NCBI GenBank assembly: GCA_024227975.1
Contig: JAAETV010000415.1
Coordinates: 1 to 12,341 of the forward strand
DNA length: 12,341 nt
DNA from: Actinomycetes bacterium
GTDB taxonomy: Bacteria > Actinomycetota > Acidimicrobiia > Acidimicrobiales > SZUA-35
Reading direction: 5' to 3'
The stretch's first letter is position 1. Every line of letters begins with the position of its first letter. The position numbers were made by a program, and so were the translations under genes. The notes under the pieces were generated by a model that had not been told where the DNA came from, did not search any database, and saw only the letters and a program-made list of their open reading frames with translations. Shown here in pieces: positions 1 through 6,103 of the stretch.

Positions 1-624
1 CCGCTTGATCGGTTGGTGAGAAATCATCCGGTCTTCCTTGCCGTCGACGATGTCGGCGATCATGTCGGTCACGATCGCTCCCGGGTGGATCGAGTTGACT
101 CGGATGCCATGCTTGCCCAACTCCTTGGCCACGGTTCTGGTCATCCCAGTCACAGCCCACTTGGTTGCCCCGTAGGCGGTAGCTCCGAAGGAGCCTTCGA
201 GTCCTGCGACCGAGGAGGTATTGATGATCGAGCCCCCGTTGCCGGCTTCGATCATGGCCTTGGCTCCTGTGCGCATGCCCAGGAACACTCCGGTTTGGTT
301 GACGGCCACCGTCTGGTTCCACGCCTCGGTCGAGGTGTTCAACAACTGGGCTGGTTGGAAGATGCCGGCGTTGTTCATCAAGATGTCGAGTCGGCCGTGG
401 CGCGCCACGGTGTCGGCAACCACGGCCTCCCACTCCTGTTCCGAGGTGACATCCAGATGGTGATACTCACAACCGAGCCTGCCCGCCGTCTGCTCTCCCT
501 GATCATCGAGGACATCGGTGATGACGACCGTCGCCCCTTGAGCGACGAACACCTCGGCTTCGGCTGCACCCTGACCTCGGGCCCCACCGGTCACCAGGGC
601 AACCTTCCCATCAAGGTCCCCCAT
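1..624 (-). CDS. SDR family NAD-dependent oxidoreductase, C-terminus cut by window edge
   Basis: This is a classical short-chain dehydrogenase/reductase, a cytoplasmic enzyme that oxidises or reduces a hydroxyl/carbonyl group with NAD(P). The frame is open for 208 codons from an ATG at 624 to base 1. The family is usually about 250 residues, so roughly 40 are missing. Visible motifs are the cofactor motif TGGARGQG (12-19), Asp37 at the end of the second strand (favouring NAD over NADP), NNAG (84-87), and the catalytic triad Ser138, Tyr151, Lys155 with usual SDR spacing. A purine-rich GGGAAAGGGGAAG lies just before the ATG and supports the start. It is the last visible gene of the minus-strand cluster, 87 bases after the MetE-like gene. 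The sequence resembles the 3-alpha/20-beta-hydroxysteroid dehydrogenase type of SDR, but the substrate cannot be read from it. Confidence 0.93.
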   Translation of the reverse strand, partial: MGDLDGKVALVTGGARGQGAAEAEVFVAQGATVVITDVLDDQGEQTAGRLGCEYHHLDVTSEQEWEAVVADTVARHGRLDILMNNAGIFQPAQLLNTSTEAWNQTVAVNQTGVFLGMRTGAKAMIEAGNGGSIINTSSVAGLEGSFGATAYGATKWAVTGMTRTVAKELGKHGIRVNSIHPGAIVTDMIADIVDGKEDRMISHQPIKR

Positions 625-648
625 CGCTTCCCCTTTCCCACTGGCCCC

Positions 649-668
649 GGCCTGAGACGTCCCAGGCC
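649..668. repeat. Imperfect 20-bp palindrome between two genes
   Basis: The arms GGCCTG and CAGGCC are perfect inverted repeats around an 8-base centre that itself contains GACGTC, so the whole 20 bases are nearly palindromic. It lies in the 87-base gap between the MetE-like gene and the SDR gene, about 25 bases upstream of the SDR start. It could be an operator, a processing hairpin or a weak attenuator. No T-run follows it, so it is not a standard terminator. Function is unknown. Confidence 0.35.
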
Positions 669-711
669 TCGAAGTCAGTCAATCACGGATGGGGGAACGG
701 GTCGAACAGGC

Positions 712-1764
712 TCACGACAGCTCGGCCCGGACCATCCGGGCGCCTTCGACCATGGCCTTCAGCTTGGCGTAGGCCACCGCTCGTGGCAGGTACTTCATTC
801 CACAATCAGGTGAGATCACCAGCCGTTGGGCCGGAACACGAGCCAGGCCGGCTCTGATCCGTTCGGCAACGAGATCAGCCGATTCGACGGTCCTGTCGCG
901 AAGGTCGAGGACCCCGAGGTGGATCCGCTTTGACGGAAGCTCGTCCAGCACCTCCATGGTGAGGCGAGGTTGGGCCGCTTCGATGGAGATCTCATCGGCC
1001 ACACAACGGTTGAGCTCACCCAAGAAGGCGTACCCGGTCGGCTTGTCTTCGACATGGGCTCCGTAGCCGAAGCAGACGTGGAGGGCCGTAGTACCGCCAG
1101 CACCGGCCAGGGCGTGGTCGATGGCCTCGACGGCGTACTCAGCGGCCGGCCCGGGGCGAGCTTGGACATAGGGCTCATCGAGTTGGACGATGTCGACGCC
1201 AGCATCGAACAGGTCAGCCACTTCGGCTCGAACGGCCTCGGCGAAGGCCAAGGCCAGTTCCCCATCGTCGGGGTAGTAGTCGTTCTGGGCCTGCTGGCTC
1301 ATGGTGAACGGCCCTGGCAGCGTCATCTTCAGTGGCTTGTCGGTGAATTGGCGCAGTAGGGCCACCTCGTCGGCCTCTACCGGTTCGCGGCGTCGGATGG
1401 GGCCCGCTATCCGGGGTACAGGGACCTCCTTGCCGGTACGGTCGATGGCGGTCCCAGGGCGATCCTGATCGATCCCGTCCAGGGCGTTTGCGAACCGGTT
1501 GGAGTAGCTCTCGCGGCGGATCTCACCGTCGGTGATGATGTCGACTCCAGCTCGAATCTGGTCCGTGACCGCTACCAGGGTGGCGTCGGCCTGGGCCTCT
1601 GCCCGCAGCTCCTCAGGCACCCGCCACAGTTCCTGGGCTCTGACCCGGGCTGGTAGCCGTTGGCCGAGCCGATCGCGATCGATCAGCCAGTCGGGTTGGG
1701 CGTAGCTGCCGACGAGCATGGTCGGCAGGAGAGGGAGATGCGGGAGAGGTCTCTTGGAGCTCAC
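712..1764 (-). CDS. MetE C-terminal-domain protein (cobalamin-independent methionine synthase family)
   Basis: This 350-residue protein has the zinc-dependent methyltransferase/thiol-transfer barrel that forms the C-terminal half of cobalamin-independent methionine synthase, without the N-terminal half. The expected zinc ligands are visible: His229 and Cys231 (HVCFG), Glu262 (SIEAA) and Cys321 (SPDCGM). TDGE (78-81), LPGPFT (149-154) and QLDEP (194-198) are also present. Stand-alone homologues include methyltransferases and epoxyalkane:coenzyme M transferase, all of which activate a thiolate on zinc. The start is GTG at 1764, which overlaps the stop of the preceding gene in a GTGA, so the two are translationally coupled. 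Its setting beside MaoC-like and SDR enzymes suggests a catabolic methyl or thiol transfer rather than methionine synthesis; that is inference. Confidence 0.88.
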   Translation of the reverse strand: MSSKRPLPHLPLLPTMLVGSYAQPDWLIDRDRLGQRLPARVRAQELWRVPEELRAEAQADATLVAVTDQIRAGVDIITDGEIRRESYSNRFANALDGIDQDRPGTAIDRTGKEVPVPRIAGPIRRREPVEADEVALLRQFTDKPLKMTLPGPFTMSQQAQNDYYPDDGELALAFAEAVRAEVADLFDAGVDIVQLDEPYVQARPGPAAEYAVEAIDHALAGAGGTTALHVCFGYGAHVEDKPTGYAFLGELNRCVADEISIEAAQPRLTMEVLDELPSKRIHLGVLDLRDRTVESADLVAERIRAGLARVPAQRLVISPDCGMKYLPRAVAYAKLKAMVEGARMVRAELS

Positions 1765-2927
1765 GCGGAACGAGTCGGCAGTCGGAGCGTCCCCACCCCG
1801 GTGGCTGACAGCTCACCATGCTGGTTGTGAGCCTCTTGGGTGATATCGACGGTTTGGGTCCCGTCGTCGTTGGAATGAATACTGCTGACCTTGCCTGTGA
1901 TCTTGATCCAGTCGCCGATCACATTGTGATGGCGGATTCGGCTCTGGTGGCCGACGAGTTGGCCATGGTCCCCCATCCAGTCGGTCAGATGGTGGGTGAG
2001 CCAGGAACAACGTTCCGGCCCATAGTCATAGGCCGCCGGGGTACCGACTTCGGTAGCTAGATCTGACTCCCAATGGACCCGCTCGGGTACGTCGGGGATG
2101 CCAAAGGCGTTAGGGATGCCCAGTCCTGGATGTTTGCGAAGCTGTTGCCAGGCCAAACGGTTGGCCCGGATGTAGAGACCGCCCCAACCCTGGGCGAAGG
2201 CGATGAACCCGGTCACCGTCATCGGTCCCTTGACCATCACCGGGAGCTCGGCCCCGACCGAGACATCCTCGACAAAACGCCGCTCGCTCCCCTGTCGCTC
2301 CTCGGCCTCGTAGAGGGCGAAGATGGCCTGGATGTCCTCCGAGGAGTACTCCATCGGCGGACGGGCCTTGGCCTCTTTGTACTTGGTGCCGAGCTCACGG
2401 GCTGTGTCCCGCTCGGTCCGAAAGCACCATGACTCTCCGTCGCACAGGAGCTCGTCGGTGGCGTCGTCGTAGTAGTCGACATGGTAGATCTGCTGGATGG
2501 CTCGTCCGGCGAAGCTCGTTTGTCGCTCGACCAGCTCAGCCAGACGTGCCACCGAACGGACCTCGGTGTTGCGTGTGATCGGCCGATGCCAGCGGATGTC
2601 GGCTCCGGCCCACATGGCGTGGATGCCAGGCAGCCCACCCACATAGCCCGACAACACCCGGTTCATAGCGAACACGAAGCTTGGTGGGGCCACGATCGTC
2701 CCGTGGGGGCCGGCGGCGGCGTAGTCGGGGTCGCACCACATGGGATTGTCGTCGCCGATCCCATGGGCGTAGTGGCGGATGTTGTCTCGGGTCGCCTCGT
2801 GGCACCAGGGCTCGAGCGTGTCGACGATGGGCACCCCGATCAGCCGCCGGAGTGCCTCGAGGGCATCATCAGTGATGACGGCGAAGCGGCCACCCTCACT
2901 ATCAATAGGACCAGAATCACCGACCAT
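1761..2927 (-). CDS. Double-hotdog MaoC/FAS1-like dehydratase family protein
   Basis: This 388-residue protein belongs to the MaoC-like acyl dehydratase group with two hotdog domains, roughly residues 25-180 and 215-385. These enzymes hydrate or dehydrate acyl-CoA thioesters in the cytoplasm. The N-terminal domain carries GDDNPMWCD (58-66) followed by VAPPSF (79-84), as in the FAS1-type dehydratase N-terminal domain. The histidine of the canonical hydratase-2 motif (GDxNPxH) is replaced by Trp. The C-terminal half has GPERCSWL (303-310) and TDWMGD (315-320), typical of this subfamily. Canonical Asp/His catalytic residues are therefore not obvious. The ATG at 2927 has no Shine-Dalgarno sequence but has TAGCGT eight bases before it, possibly a -10 box of a leaderless transcript. 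Its 3' end overlaps the MetE-like gene by four bases, and the other MaoC-like gene lies 96 bases upstream. The substrate is unknown. Confidence 0.85.
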   Translation of the reverse strand: MVGDSGPIDSEGGRFAVITDDALEALRRLIGVPIVDTLEPWCHEATRDNIRHYAHGIGDDNPMWCDPDYAAAGPHGTIVAPPSFVFAMNRVLSGYVGGLPGIHAMWAGADIRWHRPITRNTEVRSVARLAELVERQTSFAGRAIQQIYHVDYYDDATDELLCDGESWCFRTERDTARELGTKYKEAKARPPMEYSSEDIQAIFALYEAEERQGSERRFVEDVSVGAELPVMVKGPMTVTGFIAFAQGWGGLYIRANRLAWQQLRKHPGLGIPNAFGIPDVPERVHWESDLATEVGTPAAYDYGPERCSWLTHHLTDWMGDHGQLVGHQSRIRHHNVIGDWIKITGKVSSIHSNDDGTQTVDITQEAHNQHGELSATGVGTLRLPTRSA

Positions 2928-3023
2928 GAGCTGCGACGCTAGTCGCTCGGCCAGGGTCGATCGACAATCCGCTCGTGGCGTTGGGGAGGCCGGCCATGAA
3001 CAAGCCAGGGAGGAGGTTCGCGG

Positions 3024-3989
3024 TCAAGGAGCGAAGACGATTGGGGTCCAGACCAGGATGTCGTCGCCGACTGTGCCTTCGTCGTCCACGGTGGCTCCTC
3101 GTACCTCGAAGCGGAGGAGGCGGCCGTTGTCGAGGGTCAGCTCCTCGGTCATGCGGTGGCGGAAGGCCAGGAGGTCACCCTCGAAGGCCGGCCCGACATG
3201 GTCACAGCCGTCCCAGGCCACCACGGTGGCGATTCCAGGCAGGACCCGACTGAGTGAGGCCTGGGCCAGACCTTGGACATGGCCGCCATAGACGAGACGC
3301 TTGTTGTAGATCGAAGCTGTCCCGTCGCGGTGGACAAAGGCCTGGTTGAACGTCATCCGGGCCAGAGCCGGAGCCAGGTCGACATGGTCGCGCATAGCGT
3401 CGACAGCCTCGGTGCCAGGAGCCCATTCGGTCCTTGGCAGGCTGGTCAGATCCCAGGAGGGAATGAGCTCGGCCACATCGGTCAGGGGAACAGGATCGGA
3501 CGGGCCCGGGATCTCGTCGCCATGGCCCGGCGAGCCACCCCGGCTGGCCACCAGAGCGCAGCGCTCATATCGCACGACAGGTCCATTGTCACCGCTGGTC
3601 TCGATGCCGAGCCAGACCTTGCCCCGGTGAAGGTCTCCCTTTGGCCTCGAATCAGCCAGGCCGAGCACCGTGGCGGTTGTGGTCAACGTCTCACCGACTT
3701 CGACTGCCCTCAGGATCCTGACTGAGCGGTAGTAGAGGTTGGCGATGGCCCGACGGGTGGCGTTGGTGGTCTGGCCGATGGAGTACTGCATGGCTAGGGA
3801 TGGGTAAATCATGCCCGTCTGAGTGCCACTGACGGCGGCATAACAGGAACGATCGGCGGAGGGGAGGTGCTGGTCACCCGTGATCATCCGGTAGGCCACA
3901 TTGTCGGCCTCGGTCACGGTTACCGGTGGGAGGGTGGGGATGGCCATCCCCTTTTGGAACTCGTCGTAGTAGGGGCCGTCGTTGTCCAT
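3024..3989 (-). CDS. Second double-hotdog MaoC-like protein
   Basis: This 321-residue protein is a likely MaoC-type acyl-CoA hydratase/dehydratase with two hotdog halves, about residues 10-150 and 180-320. The first half has TGDQHLPSAD (37-46), a partial match to the hydratase-2 motif that keeps Asp39 and has a shifted His41. The second has NQAFVHRD (215-222) and VYGGHVQGLAQ (233-243), which resemble hotdog thioester-binding helices. The frame stays open to an ATG at 4115, but I place the start at 3989: the extra 42 residues are low-complexity (a Ser/Gly run) and lie antisense to a recognisable SDR remnant. There is no good Shine-Dalgarno sequence at 3989; TACCCT lies seven bases upstream and could be a -10 box. 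It is the first gene of the minus-strand cluster and may work with, or pair with, the other MaoC-like protein. Confidence 0.8.
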   Translation of the reverse strand: MDNDGPYYDEFQKGMAIPTLPPVTVTEADNVAYRMITGDQHLPSADRSCYAAVSGTQTGMIYPSLAMQYSIGQTTNATRRAIANLYYRSVRILRAVEVGETLTTTATVLGLADSRPKGDLHRGKVWLGIETSGDNGPVVRYERCALVASRGGSPGHGDEIPGPSDPVPLTDVAELIPSWDLTSLPRTEWAPGTEAVDAMRDHVDLAPALARMTFNQAFVHRDGTASIYNKRLVYGGHVQGLAQASLSRVLPGIATVVAWDGCDHVGPAFEGDLLAFRHRMTEELTLDNGRLLRFEVRGATVDDEGTVGDDILVWTPIVFAP

Positions 3990-4031
3990 CTGGTTGAGGG
4001 TAGAGCTCCCGCCGCCGCCACTCGAAGTTGA

Positions 4032-4216
4032 CCCCGATTCACCCCTGCCCGTTCGGCGACCGGCGACGCTGTCCTGGCCGCGGTCAAAGCCGACAAGGCG
4101 TGGATCCTGACCCATCCCGAGTCGTCAGAGTCGATCATGGCCGGAGCCGACGCAATCGTCACCACCGGCATCCCGCCGACGGTCCGCGCCATGGGCCAGG
4201 AGCGGGAAGGCAATAG
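4032..4216 (+). pseudogene. 3' remnant of an SDR dehydrogenase gene
   Basis: After an in-frame TGA (4029-4031) the plus strand encodes a peptide with GDAVLAAVKADKAWILTHPE, followed by a MAGADAIVTTGIPP-type tail. This is the pattern I know from C-termini of longer (about 280-residue) SDR oxidoreductases, where a helix is followed by (W/Y)xLTHPE and a short tail. The upstream body of the gene is absent, because the MaoC-like gene occupies that DNA on the other strand. Near the end, a one-base shift around 4195-4205 would bring a TAG at 4214-4216 into use, consistent with decay. No start codon or Shine-Dalgarno sequence serves it. It is unlikely to be functional, and calling it a relic rests on motif recognition alone. 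Confidence 0.6.
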
Positions 4217-4260
4217 GTACCGACCACCCAGAGAACCTACTGTTGACCCACCCGACGGCC

Positions 4261-4267
4261 AAGGAGG
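4261..4267 (+). promoter_or_regulatory. Strong Shine-Dalgarno sequence fixing the rhodanese start
   Basis: AAGGAGG lies five bases before the ATG at 4273. It selects this ATG over the in-frame TTG at 4243, which has no such signal. Confidence 0.8.
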
Positions 4268-4272
4268 AAGCG

Positions 4273-4686
4273 ATGCCGATCAGATCGGTGGAAGAGATGA
4301 TCGCGACGGCACGAGCCGAGATCGACAATCACTCCGCAGAAGAGGCGAAGCGACGAGTCGACGAGGAAGGAGCCATGCTCGTTGACATCCGTGATGTGCG
4401 TGAGCTCCAACGAGAGGGTGTGATCCCGGGTGCCATACATTCACCTCGGGGGATGCTGGAGTTCTGGATCGATCCCGCCTCGGTCTATTTCAAGCCCGTG
4501 TTCGCTGAAGATATTGAGTTCGTCCTCTATTGAGCAGGTGGCGGGCGGACAAGTTTGTCCGCAAAGACCCTGAAGGACATGGGCCTGCCCCGTGTCTCCC
4601 ATATCGAGCCCGGGTTTGGCGGCTGGAAGGCCGCTGGCTTCCCCGTGGTCGACTATGACACCTGGAAGCAGGCTTCCAAGTCCTAG
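4273..4686 (+). CDS. Rhodanese-family protein with in-frame UGA at the catalytic position (probable selenoprotein)
   Basis: Read through the TGA at 4531-4533, this gene encodes 137 residues, a normal size for a single-domain rhodanese, a sulfurtransferase-type fold that carries sulfur (or selenium) on an active-site Cys. The N-terminal part has VDIRDVREL (37-45) and GVIPGAIHSPRG (49-60). The UGA is codon 87, exactly where the active-site loop Cys-x4-Arg should start, giving U-AGGG-R (87-92). Downstream in the same frame are AKTLKDMG (97-104) and GFGGWKAAG (114-122), the standard rhodanese C-terminus, ending at TAG. The protein looks cytoplasmic, with no signal peptide or membrane segment. A SECIS-like hairpin follows the UGA. 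Selenocysteine insertion is therefore the best explanation. A nonsense mutation of TGC or TGT is the alternative, since no other sign of decay is seen. A gene caller would report only the 86-residue N-terminal part. Confidence 0.8.
4545..4562 (+). promoter_or_regulatory. Putative bacterial SECIS hairpin
   Basis: Stem GCGGACA (4545-4551) pairs perfectly with TGTCCGC (4556-4562) around an AGTT loop. The hairpin begins 11 bases after the UGA, the same spacing as the upper hairpin of the E. coli fdhF SECIS, and its loop starts 19 bases after the UGA with a G in position two and an adjacent U. These fit the known requirements for SelB binding. Four of the nine codons between the UGA and 4560 end in A or T (GCA, GGT, ACA, AGT), more than in the rest of the gene's 3' part. 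That fits selection for RNA structure over codon preference. The hairpin is inside the coding region, as bacterial SECIS elements are. Confidence 0.7.
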
Positions 4687-4802
4687 AACCCGTTGGTCGC
4701 CAGGAAGGGATGATCAGGGTCCGGCGATGGCTGCGTCGATCTCACCCAGTGACCTGTAGTCCATGGATCGGACCTGGTGGCGGCGTTGGGGGCGGTCGCA
4801 CT

Positions 4803-4808
4803 TAGAAT
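4803..4808 (+). promoter_or_regulatory. Possible -10 box for a leaderless dehydrogenase mRNA
   Basis: TAGAAT (5 of 6 to TATAAT) lies eight bases before the GTG at 4817, which would place the transcription start at or next to the start codon. No clear -35 box is seen. The absence of any Shine-Dalgarno sequence there supports a leaderless start. Confidence 0.4.
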
Positions 4809-4816
4809 CCTGTCTC

Positions 4817-5860
4817 GTGGCCGACCCCCTCAATGTGTTGTCTCTCATTCCTCTCCCGACCGAAGTCCGCCACCAGATCGAAACCACGGACGAATCGATG
4901 ACCTTGACCATGGCTCCTGGCTGGTTCGATGGGGAGATCCGCCAGACGTGGGGTGACTATGTGGCCCAGTCGTACCTGCGGCCAGACTCCACGGGGCAGG
5001 GAACCAGGGCCGACCGGGACGCGCTCCTCCAAACCGCCGACGTCATCATCGGAGGATTCCCGGTGCCAGTGGATCTCTGTGCCCGCTCCCCTCGCCTCCG
5101 CTGGTTTCACCAGACACCAGCTGGAGCCAGCAACCTCAGAGGCTGCGATTTGTGGGGCAGCGATGTGATGGTCACCACTTCCCGGGGCCTCGGGAACACC
5201 CTGGCGATCGCTGAGTATGTGGTGGCGTCCTTTCTCCATTTCGCTCGCGATCTACACCGGGCCGAGCACGACCGGCACTATGGGACACTTCGCCGTTTCG
5301 ACTACCAACCGAGATTGCTGGCCGGTCAGACCGTGTGTGTGATCGGGGCCGGTGGCATAGGTCAAGAGGTCGGCCGCTTGTGCTCGGCCTTGGGGATGCG
5401 GGTCGTGGGCACTCGACGCACCGCCAGCCCCATTGAGGGATTCAGCCAGGTAACCGGCCCTGGCGGCCTCCACGACCTGTTGGCCCAATCCCACTTCGTT
5501 GCTGTCTGTTGCCAAGCCACACCGGAGACCGAGGGGCTCATCGATGCCGGTGTCCTGGCCGCCATGGCAGAGGGGACCGTACTGGTCAACGTGGCCCGGG
5601 GTGAGGTGATCGACGAGCGAGCACTCATCGATGGGCTGGACCGGCTCCGAGGTGTCGCTCTCGACGTCTATGTCGGCGAGTTCGACGGGCCTCCGCCCGC
5701 TGCACTCTGGCAGCATCCTCGCGTCCTGATCACGCCCCATACCTCGGCCGGAGCTGAAACCCGCTCGAGCCGTCCCATTGATCTATTCTGCCGGAACCTG
5801 GCCGCCTTCTTGGGTGGCCACCCTCTGGAGAATGCCATCGAGTGGGCGCGGGGCTACTGA
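4817..5860 (+). CDS. D-isomer-specific 2-hydroxyacid dehydrogenase
   Basis: This protein of 347 residues (from the GTG at 4817) reduces or oxidises 2-keto/2-hydroxy acids with NAD(P)H in the cytoplasm. The nucleotide-binding motif GAGGIGQEVG is at 177-186. The catalytic residues are visible: Arg261 in NVARG, Glu288 in VYVGEFDGP and His308 in TPHTSAG, the order and spacing of the family. After the second strand the sequence is GTRRT; the arginines where NAD enzymes have an Asp suggest NADPH, as in glyoxylate/hydroxypyruvate reductases. The frame extends upstream to an ATG at 4763, but those 18 residues are Trp/Arg-rich and unlike the family, so I prefer the GTG, which is preceded by a -10-like TAGAAT. 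It stands alone between the rhodanese gene and a gene stump; its substrate is not determined. Confidence 0.9.
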   Translation: MADPLNVLSLIPLPTEVRHQIETTDESMTLTMAPGWFDGEIRQTWGDYVAQSYLRPDSTGQGTRADRDALLQTADVIIGGFPVPVDLCARSPRLRWFHQTPAGASNLRGCDLWGSDVMVTTSRGLGNTLAIAEYVVASFLHFARDLHRAEHDRHYGTLRRFDYQPRLLAGQTVCVIGAGGIGQEVGRLCSALGMRVVGTRRTASPIEGFSQVTGPGGLHDLLAQSHFVAVCCQATPETEGLIDAGVLAAMAEGTVLVNVARGEVIDERALIDGLDRLRGVALDVYVGEFDGPPPAALWQHPRVLITPHTSAGAETRSSRPIDLFCRNLAAFLGGHPLENAIEWARGY

Positions 5861-5881
5861 CATCGACGGCCCTCAGCACTC

Positions 5882-6026
5882 GGCCGCCGCCTTCGTATTC
5901 TGAGCTCCACTCGCCGTAGCGCTCCATGGCAGTCACCAGTTTCCACACCTCGGCCGGTGGCACCTCGACGTACACCGATTCGGCGTGGCTGTAGATCGGG
6001 GCCGGGGTCTGGCCATCGCCAGTCAT
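5882..6026 (-). pseudogene. N-terminal stump of an SRPBCC (polyketide cyclase/dehydrase-like) gene
   Basis: From an ATG at 6026 the minus strand encodes about 48 residues typical of the N-terminus of SRPBCC lipid-binding-fold proteins: a strand with ESVYVEVPPAEVWKLVTAME (27th base onwards in register), then RYGEWSSEYEGG. Intact members are about 140-160 residues. Here the similarity ends abruptly at about 5882, and the remaining frame (to 5730) runs antisense into the dehydrogenase gene with no family resemblance. A frame change of one base would end it at a TGA in the same spot. The gene has therefore probably lost its 3' two-thirds in a deletion whose edge is the 3' end of the dehydrogenase. 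No Shine-Dalgarno sequence is seen. It could still be expressed as a short peptide, but I regard it as a relic. Confidence 0.6.
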
Positions 6027-6103
6027 GCATTCATCATCACGCTTGGCGATTCTCACGTGCACCTGGTGGGCTGGGGATGCGCCCCCGATAACCTCCGGTC
6101 GTC

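Noticed and set aside
13..813. A 266-codon plus-strand open frame at the left end
   Set aside because: It lies opposite the SDR gene, whose minus-strand frame has the full set of catalytic motifs. The plus-strand product resembles no family and is rich in His, Gly and Arg, as GC-rich antisense frames usually are.
3990..4115. N-terminal extension of the 321-residue MaoC-like protein to an ATG at 4115
   Set aside because: The added 42 residues contain a Ser/Gly run, do not look like a hotdog domain, and are antisense to a recognisable SDR remnant.
4137..4385. An 82-codon plus-strand frame overlapping the rhodanese start
   Set aside because: Its first part is the SDR remnant; the rest is an Arg/Asp/Gly-rich out-of-frame reading of the rhodanese gene.
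4273..4533. Rhodanese as a complete 86-residue protein ending at the TGA
   Set aside because: This would end the domain just before its catalytic residue and leave 50 in-frame codons of conserved rhodanese sequence unexplained.
4763..4816. Upstream ATG start for the hydroxyacid dehydrogenase
   Set aside because: The 18 added residues are Trp/Arg-rich and unlike the family, and the TAGAAT box and GTG at 4817 give a better start.
4714..4911. A 65-codon minus-strand frame between the rhodanese and the dehydrogenase
   Set aside because: It overlaps the start of the dehydrogenase and has no recognisable motif or Shine-Dalgarno sequence. An internal 16-codon ATG frame (MDYRSLGEIDAAIAGP) is too short to judge.
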